A DNA stretch of 64,000 nucleotides from Nitzschia putrida (taxonomy: Eukaryota; Bacillariophyta; Bacillariophyceae; Bacillariales; Bacillariaceae): assembly GCA_016586335.1 (NCBI GenBank), contig BLYE01000004.1, forward strand, positions 434,001-498,000, read 5' to 3'. Every line of letters begins with the position of its first letter. Positions within the stretch are counted from its first letter, which is position 1. The notes under the pieces were generated by a model. The model was not told the origin of the DNA and ran no database searches. It saw only the letters and a program-made list of their open reading frames with translations. Made by a program: the position numbers and the translations under genes. This document shows, one piece after another, positions 30,398 to 40,607 of this stretch.

Positions 30398-31054
30398 ATG
30401 TTGTCCTCTGTCCTCCGAAGCTCTGTGGCCCGCAACGCCGGAGCCATGGCTCAACGCCGTTTCCCTGTGGCTTTCTTCTCCTCTGACTCGCATGATGACT
30501 TTGCTCCTCAACGAAAGAAGGTCGAACAAGATGATGCCTTGGAACTTGTCAAGGTGGGTACGAGTACGGTACAGGGTACTTGAATGATGGCTGCACGGTA
30601 CTCGCAATGGATCTGTTGTCCTTCTTGACGGTTTGTTTCTCACTATTTCCCTCCTTTAATTTTGTTATCACAGGACTTGGTTGCCACCCACCCTGTTCTC
30701 CTTTACATGAAGGGAAACCCTTCCATGCCAATGTGTGGGTTCTCTGCTCGGGCTGTCCAAGCCTTGCAAGCTGAGGGAGTTGACTTCAGCAGTGTCAATG
30801 TTTTGGACTACCCTGATGTCCGAGAGGCTGTCAAGCAATTCGCGTAAGTGATATTTGGAGTCAACTACTAGTATTTGTTTAGGTGGGATTGCTTACTCAC
30901 GTGATCATGGTTCTGCACATCCAGTGACTGGCCTACCATTCCTCAACTCTACGTCAACGGAGAATTCATTGGAGGATGCGATATTGTTGTTCAAATGCAC
31001 GAGAGTGGAGAACTTAAGGATCTCTTGAGCGAGGTGAAGAAGGAGGAGAAATAA
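30398..31054 (+). CDS. GLRX5: Monothiol CGFS glutaredoxin, mitochondrial GLRX5 type
   Basis: Three exons (30398-30553, 30674-30843, 30925-31054), 151 residues; introns of 120 bp (donor GTGGGT, weaker than the others) and 81 bp. Residues 1-30 form an Arg/Ser/Ala-rich amphipathic presequence (MLSSVLRSSVARNAGAMAQRR) ending near FFSS, typical of mitochondrial import. The Grx domain has VLLYMKGNPSMPMCGFS with Cys73, the cis-Pro segment WPTIPQLYVNGEFIGG, and CDIVVQMHESGEL. Single-domain CGFS glutaredoxins bind a [2Fe-2S] cluster with glutathione and pass it on from the mitochondrial ISC scaffold. It is one of two genes here tied to glutathione (with GCL), but they are 13 kb apart. Confidence 0.95.
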
Positions 31055-31192
31055 ACATGGCGAGAAAATGCATCAGGCTTTAGGCCATTTTCCACACTTT
31101 CTATCGTTTCTTCGTCCCTAGGATCAATCTTTGCATGGTTTGCTAATCTAACGTCTAGCAGAAAAAGTAGTCTTTTAAGGTTGTGTGTTGTG

Positions 31193-33091
31193 TTATTCTA
31201 GCGGAATAGCTGTCAGACCGAGTCCAGACATGCCATTGTGGCTCTGGGAGAGTGCCGATGGACCCATTTTGACAAGCACCGTTGCATCCGATACAGACTT
31301 GGAAAATAGTTGTGTTCCACCTTGTAGACTTGTCAACAACTCATCGTACTCCTCACTCGACAATTCCAAACGAACAGATGATGACGCCTGGGATGCAAGC
31401 CTCTCCGTGGTGTCTGTATCTGTATTAAATACAAGAGGTCCACCAGATTCTGGAGGACAACAAAGATCGACCCCGCCCCAAACCCAACTCATGGGATCCT
31501 GCCCATTCGTTCTATCCTGTCGTTCCCTATCGTACGTTTCTTCAAAAACCATTTTTGCATAGGACCGGAACACCAACGAATTCGAGGCGTCCACACAGGT
31601 GGCAATATTGGAATCCCAACTCACCAATCGTAATAATATGCATTTTGTGTTGTAGTCCAACCGAGTAGGATCTGTCGTCGATTCACGTGATACCACAAAC
31701 GTGAAAATGGCCTTGGATTCCGCGTATCGGACCATCTCACGCGCTAGGAATGAAGCACATGTACTCATTTGTTGTTGTGACGAGCCCTGTTCCTGTTCAT
31801 CACGGTTAGGGTCCGTAATGGACAGTCGATGTTTCAACAACCGAAACGACTCTGCCTCTACGGAGGCAAACCCTAGTCGAACACAACACACCGAACAGCA
31901 AACAGTCGCCCCTCCAGTAATGTCCCTCCACAAACGATCCCCACGAATCGTGGCTGGTGCATCCTCCACCGTTTTGGGGTTGGATTCTGTCTCCCCTGGG
32001 GACTCTCTTTCGCCATAACCAGGAACTGCCAAAACACAAACGGAATTGCCCAAATCCTTGGGATGAAAACAAAGTACATTGGAATCTTGAAGCACCAAAC
32101 CCCTCTCTGGTGCAGCTGAGGCTACCGTGAAATCCACCACAGATTGCTAACAAAAGCAACGGATTCATGTGAGCGAGACAAAACGAAGCAACCAGGAAAC
32201 AATGAAAGTTGCCCCGAAACCACGTACCCCACTGTAACAGATTAGATAATCTGCAATCTCATCCCAACACCCCACAGGAAGCTCTGCTGCTCGTTTTATA
32301 GGACATGAAGGAAGTAATGTTTGACTACATGCAAGACATTGGATCGTATTGATAGCCTCTTGCATAGGCAACTTTCCCCGATGAGGTAGTGGACTCTCGC
32401 TGGCATCATCGTAGGAGAGCCGTAGCACCAGATGGTTGGGTTGTTCTCCAGGGAGTAATTGACAGGATAGAATGCGGCGAGGCAGTCGCACCTCAACGAT
32501 ATCAGAATTATCAGATGATTTCAAGATGACCTGCGAGGCATTATCTTTCTCATGTACAATGGAATGGGTCCATTCTTTCGAAACAAGAGTGCCACTTCCT
32601 GGTGTGTTCTTTCTCTCCAGGGTGACATGATATTGTGAAATATGCTGCATTTCCTCTGCAATCCTGACTGTAAAGTTCGACTGGATACATGATATCACAG
32701 AGGTTTTCGGAGGGACCTTGCCAGTACTGTTCACTGTAGCTGTAGGAGCTTCTTGTCGGGGGTGGGCGGCATCACGCCTTGCATTTTTGATGTCTTGATG
32801 CTCCTTTCTCTCGTTCTTTACAAATTCATCATTTGCTCTGTCCAATTGTTCCTTGGCTTCGGACGTATTCATGGATGTGGTTAGCGCCATGAGCTCCTTG
32901 TAAGCTCTATGTGCTTGCTTTTGGGTGGGTGGAGGAGCCACACCATTCTGGGGCGGCCCACACAAGTGACGGTGTCCAGCCTTCCAATCCTTCTTCTGAC
33001 AATCGACGGAGCAGTATCGTTTACTATGGCATCGCGAACATTGTAACGTCTTTCCTTGTCGACCACATACACTACACACATTCAGGTCCAT
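31193..33091 (-). CDS. UBE3D: MYND zinc finger fused to UBE3D-like (HECT_2) domain
   Basis: Two exons (33091-32228, 32146-31193), 605 residues; 81-bp phase-0 intron (donor GTACGT). Residues 6-44 are a full MYND finger: CSVCGRQGKTLQC, CHSKRYCSVDCQKKDW, HRHLC. A charged helical linker (to ~115) leads to a UBE3D-type region: a beta-rich part, CLACSQTLL near 260, the WDEIADYLICYSG block before the intron, then CCSVCCVRLGF, FRLLKHRLS, and near the end ILLRLVSWDSN. UBE3D proteins bind E2 enzymes and act as atypical E3s; MYND fingers bind Pro-rich partners. The MYND part is certain; the UBE3D part is recognised from motif order rather than strong local identity. It lies 131 bp from the tRNA gene. 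Confidence 0.77.
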
Positions 33092-33201
33092 TGCAAGGGA
33101 ATACGACGTTCATGCAAAACTCAAGCCACCAACAAGTGCTAGAGGAGGAGAGACAAAACGTTTGTGGGTGGTGGCAAAAGCAGAAAGTTGTGAGGAGGCG
33201 C

Positions 33202-33205
33202 AAAA
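33202..33205 (-). terminator. RNA polymerase III terminator (TTTT) of tRNA-Ala
   Basis: The minus strand carries a T4 run 17 nt past the tRNA 3' end, minimal for Pol III termination. Confidence 0.45.
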
Positions 33206-33222
33206 GTTAACTCAGGTCCGAA

Positions 33223-33294
33223 TGGACCCAGCGGGAATCGAACCCGCGACCTTCTGCATGCGAAGCAGACGTTCTACCACTGAACTATGAGCCC
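33223..33294 (-). tRNA. tRNA-Ala (anticodon CGC)
   Basis: 72 nt, intronless. The acceptor stem GGGCTCA/TGGGTCC pairs fully and includes G3:U70, the alanine identity pair, with A73 as discriminator. D arm GTTC/GAAC, anticodon stem TCTGC/GCAGA with loop TTCGCAT (anticodon CGC, codon GCG), variable loop of 5, and T arm GCGGG/CCCGC with loop TTCGATT. The B box GGTTCGATTCC is intact. CCA is not encoded, as usual for nuclear genes. Confidence 0.95.
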
Positions 33295-33805
33295 TACGTA
33301 AGCTCCGTAGAGAAAAAATTGGTTTAAGAAGATGTAAATGACGTGACACAATAGTGCTTCCAAAGGATAGAAGAGATGAAATTCAAAGCGGAAACCACTC
33401 CTCGATGAACTCGATGCAGCTTTAGAAATGGTGCGTAATGTTTGTTTTCTTGAAGAAAGGGTAAGAGGCTGGATTGAGAGACTCTCATTGGGTACGTACG
33501 GTGGTAGATCAGCGACCATAGACCAGTCATCGGTGCCTTGAGCCTTGAGCGAACACCGCGCGGATCTAGACGGACAACAGACAGAAGTTGTAGTTGAACC
33601 GAAAGATAGCTGCTCCTTCCCCGTTGGATGCGAAGTTGATTTGCGTACGTAGAGCTCCGTAGGATCAGCGAGGTGGCGAGAGCGGCAGGATATGGAGCAT
33701 CGCCCGTGGTGGTTGTCGCTAGTGTTGTGGTTGAGTGTGTTGTTCCCGCCGACCGAACCTTACTCAGGATAACCCCATTCTCCCTGTAGTAGCATTAGTT
33801 GCAAG
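33295..33805. promoter_or_regulatory. Upstream region of mitochondrial Rossmann-like gene
   Basis: About 510 bp between the tRNA and the next start. Contains no supported coding frame; repeated ACGTA words near 33493 and 33644, and two short GAGCTCCGTAG-like words (33301 and 33650 regions) that also occur next to the tRNA. Confidence 0.3.
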
Positions 33806-35391
33806 ATGATGTCTTCTGGATTGAGTCGCCGGCTGTCACAAGCAGCCGCCCGTGGCATTCACACCCGTAGAAAGGTCAAGAACGCCGTCCAATTGCCGCA
33901 GGCGCTCATGGCCAATTTGCCAACCAAGACCTACGAGCCTGTGCCAGAGACCGCTGCTGACCCCAGTGCCTACCAGCGCTCCCCTGTCACTTCTGCGCAC
34001 GCCGTGGACGTCGTCAAGGGCGCCATTTCCGCCCAGGACTCTGTAGCTGTCAGTCCCTCTGGATCGGTGGTTCACGGCCGATACGGAGAGTTGGGCGACG
34101 ATGCCCAAACGGTGCCCCTCGAGTACTTGGCTCTCTTGCGAATGGCCGCCGAGGGAGCTGCCGGAGTCCGCGCCGTCTCGGGAAGCTCCGCTGGAACCGT
34201 CCTTGTCTTTGGAGCCAGTCAAGCCAACGGCTTGGCAGCGGTTCAACTCGCCACTGCCGCTGGAAACGCTGTTGTCGGAGTTGTCGGAGCAGAGCACTCC
34301 TGGAGTGACGATATGGTCGAATATGTCAAGGGAATGATCCCTGAGCCTGGAACCGCCGTCGCTGAGGAGTACGCTTTGGCCAAGAAGAATTTCGCTGACT
34401 TGGTTTCCAGTATCTCCTCTGGAAACGAGGGTTTGTCTTGCTACCGGGGCGAGGAGGTTTTGGACGAGTTCAAGGCCAACTTCGTCGAGTACACTGAGGC
34501 TTACCCCGAGACCATGCCTGCTGCCGTCAACCCCTCTGCCTTGAAGTTCGTCGGTATGGAGAAGGACAAGGAGCAATTCCGCACCAACATGGAGGCCTAC
34601 TTGGCCCAGTTCCCTCCTGGCGCTCCACACGTGGATGAGAGCCAATTGGATGCTCGATTCAGCATCGAGCAATACGAGGCTTTCCGCAACAAGTTCTGGG
34701 AGCAGACCACCAGTGTTATTTCCGGTGTTGAGTCACACTACTTCTCTCCCCCTCATATCGTTAAGGACCTCATGAAGGAGCCCGTCAAGGCGGACAAGGC
34801 CATCCATGATGCCACTTTCTCGCCTGTCCCCTACTCCTTCACTCCTTCCCTTCCTTTCTATGCCGAGGGAACAGAAGCTCCTGCTGGAGGACCTATCAAG
34901 GGAGCCATCATCTCGGTTACGCCAAACCTTGAGGCTGCCGCCAAGGCCGTTGCCGCTGCCGGCTCTTTGCGAGAGAAGGCTGAGGCTCTTGCCTTCCTAT
35001 CAGATGCTCAACGTAGTGCATTCAGTGCTGCCTGCTCGGTTGCTTCTTTGGCACAAAAGGCTGGAGTTCCTGTTGTCACTATTGGTGGTATGTACCGATG
35101 AGTCTGCTTGCTTTGTTCTACTGCAAATTGATTGAGTGCCTAACAATGTATCCTCCTCTTTCATTTCAATTTCAAACAGGCGAGCTTCCCGGTGTTCCAT
35201 CTGCTACCGCTACAGATGCAGATGTCAAGGAGGCCTTGTCTGCCATGGCCATTCAAGAAGATGGTACTACCAAGCTAGATTTCTTTGTCCAAGCATACCG
35301 TGCCGGTGACTTCCCATTCTATGAGGACTACGCTGTCCACCGCGCCTCCGAAGCCCTGGCGGGACCCCGACAAATTGTTGTCACGAAGTAA
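33806..35391 (+). CDS. Mitochondrial protein with Rossmann/MDR-like segment, unknown function
   Basis: Two exons (33806-35087, 35180-35391), 497 residues; 92-bp phase-1 intron. The N-terminus (MMSSGLSRRLSQAAARGIHT) is a classic mitochondrial presequence. Around residues 130-160, TVLVFGASQANGLAAVQLA reads like the nucleotide-binding turn of medium-chain dehydrogenases/enoyl reductases (AxxGxG variant), but flanking catalytic-domain motifs are missing. The middle (KANFVEYTEAYPETMP, FSIEQYEAFRNKFWEQ) is helical and acidic. An Ala-rich stretch near 375-420 precedes the intron. Codons are very strongly biased (AAG, GTC, GGA, CGA), suggesting very high expression. A structural or matrix metabolic role is possible; I do not recognise the family. 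Confidence 0.75.
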
Positions 35392-35660
35392 ACCTCTCCT
35401 TGCACAAGCAAGCATCGAGGTAAACAAGCTTTCACACGTTGCACTGATGGCAGTGCTGCCAACCTAGGCTAGATGCAATGCAGCCTATAATGAAGGTTTA
35501 GTAGAAAAATGGTTGACTGAATACATGAATACATATACATTCGTTGGGTTTAAGAAAGTAGTTGGTAGTGATGTACTGTGTGAATAGCTTAGCGGCGTGA
35601 CAAGCAAAGAGTGCAACTAATGGGACATTGGGGTTGTTCGTCCATACAAAAGGCAATCAC

Positions 35661-36616
35661 CTAAAGTTCCGTGATGATGCGCCTCAAAGAACCAGGCGGT
35701 GCTCGTTCGGACAAGGGCAACTGCGTCTCGCGACGCTTGATGGCAATCACTTCCTCAACCTCTTCGGTTGGAGTCATGAGTCCTCCATTGTTCAAGTGGC
35801 TCAAGTCTGTTTTGTTGTAGAAACAACGCACATGTTAGTCAACAGTCCAACAGTCCAACAGTCACATGGTTCCAAGGGTTGGGGCAGAATATCAAAAGGC
35901 CCAAAGACGAAGATACCATACTTACATCCACTCCATCCCACCAAGACCATGTTCTGAACCAACACACGGTGATGCAAAGGACTGTAGTAGAAGTTGAGAG
36001 TGTGGACAGCAGGCCACAATGTCCAATGACGAACCATTGTTGGAGGAAGCATCTCGACAGCCCGTTCTGCCGTTTCGTCCAAGAGGGACAAAGCAGTCTT
36101 GTTAGAGTCTTTGGGAAGGGCATTGTATTGTTGAATGAAGTTTGTCACCACGTAGTATGTGAAGATGTATAGTGGTGCTCCAATGGCTTGATCCAAGAAC
36201 ACCTTTGCTAATGTGTTTTGAAGTCTGTATTGAGCCAAAGGCAGTCGCTTCCCTACGAACCCCTCCAAGAACCCCCACCAGTAATGCAGCCACGTTGTTG
36301 CTACAACTCCAAAGGCAGCACCAGATCCTGCACGTGCAAAATCATAGTCCGCCAAGGGATCCATCAAGTATTGCGTGACACTATCCGAGATGAAGAAGAT
36401 AGTTGATGCCGTGGTGGCCTTCACCAACAAGGGGCGAGCCATCAAGGCAGCCGTATATTTCTCCCAAAGACGGCCAAAAATGTTGCTTTCCGACATGGGG
36501 GCTGTCGAAACGGAGGTGGGCGTTGTCGACTTCATCCGTGCTTGTACAGGGAAGTTGGCACGATACGATCGTCGTACCATGGTCAACATGGACGAACTCA
36601 GCTTCGTTGCGTTCAT
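35661..36616 (-). CDS. MPV17: MPV17/PMP22-family membrane protein, probably mitochondrial
   Basis: Two exons (36616-35926, 35806-35661), 278 residues; 119-bp phase-1 intron that splits the Tyr codon of WSGYLSHLN. Residues 1-40 are Arg/Ser/Thr-rich, consistent with a mitochondrial presequence. The family features follow: LWEKYTAALMARPLLVKATT at the start of the domain, GDS/SDSVTQYL-type turn (FFISDSVTQYLM), RAGSGAAFGVVATTWLHYWW, QAIGAPLYIFTYY, WTLWPAVHTLNFYYSPLHHRVLVQN and the terminal WSGYLS. Four TM helices are expected. MPV17 forms an inner-membrane channel linked to mtDNA and nucleotide maintenance, while relatives are peroxisomal. The ending KRRETQLPLSERAPPG is a polar tail. Confidence 0.9.
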
Positions 36617-38798
36617 GGTCTTGGAAAAGAATAGTGTCAGAACACCTGGTTCCCTGGAGTTGTGACTGCTGCGGTTGACCCAAGAGCACCGTGGAGGAAA
36701 GTGCCGATTTTGGGGTGCTCACCTCGAGAAAGAATGAGACCTCGCAAAATTGTGATTGGGTGAAGGGCCACTCTTCCCCGCCAACCAAAAGAATATTCTG
36801 AAAACCTAATCTTGCCTTTCGTTCGTAAGGATCCCTTCCCAGTCCTCGATTTCAAGGATATCATCTAGATTCTGATTTTGTGGAGTACACAATGCTATAG
36901 TTTAGCTTTCACTCCTCACAAGAGCACCGCATCTTCTAGATAGTTCCGGAAAAGCAGCCAAAGGTTGGAAGTGACCTGGATATTCACTGCATTGATCCAA
37001 TGAAATTACGGAATTTATGGCGGTGTGGCGAAGAAAGCTTTCGGGCACAAATTGGTGAGCTGTGATTCGTCAATGCTTCCAACAAAGTGTACGTCACAAG
37101 ACTCACACCAATTTTGTACAACCGGGTAATGGAAAAGGGCGAACCCATCTTATTATTTTGTCCAGCAACAACAGAGGAGGACATGGAGTACATCGACATC
37201 ATCATAGCATTTCAGCACGCACAGGTGATAGGTGATTGAACTACTCACTACCGTAAACTTACAGCAGCCTTTCATGATCACGTTATCTTGCTACATTCTT
37301 TCTTGTTTTTTGTGGTTCTTCAAGAAAAGTACCAGCCATGTTGATGAGTTTTTGTTTTCAACCAGTAGCCACTACGGTGAAGAGGGGAAGACTTTGGGAA
37401 GGGTTGAGGCCTGAGGGTAGCGAAAAGTTTCCTGCATGCAATTTTTGCAAGCAGTAAAGACGCTTCCAATCTATGGTCTGCTTTGGTGCTACCGGTATGG
37501 TGCTGAGAATCGGTCAGACGAAGGGCAAGATCAAACGAAGAAAAGTGATTTCAAAAGTGAAAAGAAGCAGAATGTATAGACACGCACAGCTACTGTTAGC
37601 CTGCAAACCTCGGGTCATTGGAAATCCACAATAGATACAACCTTACCAGACATGCTTACCACCGGTGACAGAACAAATTATTTTATCATATACTACCAAT
37701 ACTACGAGTAGTTCTTTGTTTCGTGCTTGTACAGTTCTTCCACCTTCACACTCTACCAGATACAGCCTTTGGATTTCTCAACCGAAGAAGAAGACATCTT
37801 CAGCACTCACTTCGTGGTCATGCTTCAAGAGATCCGCCAAACCCGGATGGTAGCAGTAGTTGTGTGAACGTGTATCAGGCCCTTTTGTTCGTCAAACACT
37901 CAGTGACCGGCGAATGCCTCTGGATCACAGTTTCTTTGATGTTCATGTCACTTGCCGGACTGTCCCACCCAATTCAGGTCACTTCGACCAACGTTTCATA
38001 ACATTTCCTGTAATTCGAGGGGTTCAACACGGCACATTCTCACCTCCTCCGTTTGCGTTTTGCGTTTGGGTTTCCCTTCAACTACAAATAGAGAATACCC
38101 TTGCCAGTGGCGCAAGGCATATTTGAAATAGGAGAGTTTGGATGGCTTCGCACCTGACACGAAATGGATTTAATGTACAAATATCAAATGTCTGGCGACG
38201 AGAAGTTTTTTCACTCAATATTCGTACATCTAAGCCGCACGTCTATGAACAGTCTAATTGGGACCAGAAAGCCACCCCTGAAGGAGCTACCAGGATCTTC
38301 GTTGTTCCTATGCTGCTTTTACACAACCGAAAAACACCAATTTTTAGTAGTGCAAGAGTTTTACCAGGAAGGCGAACGATCTCACATTTGGGAAATAGAT
38401 GGGTATAGCCTGATAATTGTACTGCCGGAACCACCACCAAGACGGGTTCGGTGACTGTGACCGAAAAGTTTCATATATGGGTTCGATTATTTTGTTAAAC
38501 AATTATTATGCCAGGTAGAATGTTTCATTTTTATTGTTACATGTCATTTTGTTGAAACGCATACCTGTAGAAATGGATGTCTTCGCCTTCCGCGAATCCT
38601 GAACCCAATCCTTCGTCAAAGTACCTCTGCAAGCAGGATGGTGTTTTATTCGAGTCTTTTGTTCCGCTGGGGTAGCAATTTCCACTTAATTACAGCGGGG
38701 GTTGGGTAGTGAGAGATTTTAACGACCAACTCCCCCACGAATTTTTTTTCACCCCAGGCCACAGAGGGCACACAAATCCTCGAGAGCAAAAGTTGACA
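36617..38798. other. 2.2 kb without a recognisable gene
   Basis: Open frames up to ~135 codons occur but none shows a domain, signal peptide or consistent splice pattern, and stops are frequent in all frames from 36.9 to 38.7 kb. Composition is more AT-rich than neighbouring genes. It includes the promoters of MPV17 (left) and of the tandem Cys/His-domain protein (right). I see no terminal repeats or remnant transposase. Confidence 0.4.
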
Positions 38799-40532
38799 AT
38801 GGGATTGAGATTATTACACCAAATGCAAGGCGACGACGAACATTTCGGTGCAGGAAAGTATCCTCCACAAAAGCGAAGGAGGGTAGATTCTGGGGTGAGG
38901 CCAGAGGCGGCAGGCCTACTCCAGCAATTGCATGGACATGTTTCGTCTCCCCTGCAGGGACTTTCCATGCCTCCAAGCAATCAAGTACGTTTGGCTGATT
39001 TCCCGTTTCTATCAAACCCAAACCCTCTATCGCTGCTGGGACTACAATCAATGACGGGCATGCCAAGTGCCTCCACAAATCCTTGGTTGTCAAATGCCAA
39101 CCTTGAAGCACAACTGCAGAGAAGCAGTATACCCCCGGAATTTGTGCTGGGACAACTAAGACAAGAAAGGGCATTTTACCCTGCAAACTCTCCAGTTCCA
39201 ACAGCAAGCATTCTTCCGAATCAAGCCCTATCCAACAACCTAAGTTTACTCGGCCTAAGAAGCAACCCGGGCATGAGCCTCCTGAACATGAACGAGGACC
39301 CCAGTCGGCTCCTGGCTAGTGTGGCACGTAATCCTGTAGGATTGACGGCCTCACAGCTAAATCCAAGTGTTGAGGCTTTGGCACAAGAGCAACGAATTCT
39401 CGCTCTGCTGGCTCAAAGGGCAGGATCAAGGACAGAAACACCCTTAGACCTATCTGTTAGTGGACGGAGAGTACTTGGATCGGGAGACGAGGTTGCAGGT
39501 GTCGCCAGGCGGGCATCACCGGTCAGCAAGGAGCAGGTACAATCGAAACCCTCGCTCCCTCCAAAGGACGGGCTTACACCGCCATATCCACAGCGTGTAT
39601 GTATTCCGTTAGCAACGGATGAAGATCCGAACTGGCTGTCAGAATTCCTTTGCTTTGTTCGTTCAGACCTTGTTGAAGTATTCCGGGCCAGCAAAGATGA
39701 TGTCCGATCTAGGAACACAAGCAAGAAGGTCAGGTATGGCCAAGTGGGTATTCGGTGTCGTTTCTGTGCACATTTACCTCAAGCAGCTAGAGCGAATCGG
39801 TCTTCAAGTTACCCATCGTCTCTGAGTCGAATCTACCAGAGCCTGACGATGATGCTTCGGGATCATTTCGGGTCGTGTTCATCCATCCCTCCTGAGATCA
39901 AACGGAAGTATTTCGCACTAAAGGGGAAGACCGCTCAAGGTGCCACAGACTCGAAGCAGTTCTGGGTATACTCGGCGAAGAAGATTGGGCTCATGGATTC
40001 AGACAATGGCATTTGGGTAGATGAGAACTCCGACAAGGAATCTACATCGGAAGAACCAAGCTACAGAGCTGCCCAAGGGGAAAAGGTGGCTTCTGCCAAA
40101 GCATCCGCCGAGCCTGTCATGTTGGTGAAACCTGAAGACCGACCATACATTTCAGAATTCTTATATGAGTTGATGACTCATGCACAATTGGTACACTTGG
40201 AGGAATCTGAGAAAACTGGCAATCGAAAAGGACTTCCAGACGGTCTTCCAGGAATCGGATGCCGCCATTGTTGCCAAGATAATCGCAAAGGCTTGTGCCG
40301 TCTGTTCCCTGTACGTAAGAAGACACTCCCAGACAAAATTGAAGACCTATTCGAACATGTCCGGCGGTGCTCTCTTTGTCCTCCAGAGTGCCAGGAACGG
40401 CTTCTCCAGCTCAAGCGACTGGACCATGACGAGGTCGGTTCATCGAGAAAGAAGCAGTTCTACGAAAGAGTGTGGACAAGAATGTGGTGGAAAGTCGCTC
40501 CGGGGGTACAGAGTGCACAAAATAATTGTTAA
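38799..40532 (+). CDS. Protein with two Cys/His-rich (putative zinc-binding) domains, diatom-type
   Basis: Single exon, 577 residues, starting at MGLRLLHQMQG; a frame upstream to 38709 has no ATG. The first ~265 residues are low complexity with a basic nuclear-localisation-like PQKRRRVD near 24 and many Leu/Asn/Ser/Pro. Two similar domains follow. Domain A (about 285-385): VGIRCRFCAHLP, then SLSRIYQSLTMMLRDHFGSCSSIP. Domain B (about 440-560): GIGCRHCCQDNRKGLCRLFP, then KIEDLFEHVRRCSLCPPE. Each has CxxC followed ~40 residues later by H-x3-4-C, which could hold one Zn. I associate this arrangement with diatom-restricted nuclear proteins but cannot name the family. Function, possibly DNA binding or transcriptional, is inferred only from the NLS and composition. 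Confidence 0.75.
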   Translation: MGLRLLHQMQGDDEHFGAGKYPPQKRRRVDSGVRPEAAGLLQQLHGHVSSPLQGLSMPPSNQVRLADFPFLSNPNPLSLLGLQSMTGMPSASTNPWLSNANLEAQLQRSSIPPEFVLGQLRQERAFYPANSPVPTASILPNQALSNNLSLLGLRSNPGMSLLNMNEDPSRLLASVARNPVGLTASQLNPSVEALAQEQRILALLAQRAGSRTETPLDLSVSGRRVLGSGDEVAGVARRASPVSKEQVQSKPSLPPKDGLTPPYPQRVCIPLATDEDPNWLSEFLCFVRSDLVEVFRASKDDVRSRNTSKKVRYGQVGIRCRFCAHLPQAARANRSSSYPSSLSRIYQSLTMMLRDHFGSCSSIPPEIKRKYFALKGKTAQGATDSKQFWVYSAKKIGLMDSDNGIWVDENSDKESTSEEPSYRAAQGEKVASAKASAEPVMLVKPEDRPYISEFLYELMTHAQLVHLEESEKTGNRKGLPDGLPGIGCRHCCQDNRKGLCRLFPVRKKTLPDKIEDLFEHVRRCSLCPPECQERLLQLKRLDHDEVGSSRKKQFYERVWTRMWWKVAPGVQSAQNNC

Positions 40533-40607
40533 TATAATGCAAGCTACTAGTGTTGAAAAAAGTTGGCAATGGTACACAGTATAGTTGAAATCAGTCACTC
40601 GTGTGTG

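Noticed and set aside
843..33091. Apparent cluster of ubiquitin/UFM1/ERAD genes (RING, DDRGK1, TRPC4AP, Derlin, UBE3D)
   Set aside because: They are interspersed with unrelated genes on both strands over 32 kb; these are common eukaryotic functions and there is no evidence of linkage or co-regulation.
33836..34672. 278-codon minus-strand frame opposite the mitochondrial protein
   Set aside because: Antisense shadow of a highly codon-biased gene; Leu/Ser/Gly/Val-rich without motifs.
36637..38454. Several 60-135-codon ORFs in the 2.2-kb gap
   Set aside because: No domain, no signal peptide, no consistent donor/acceptor pairs linking them.
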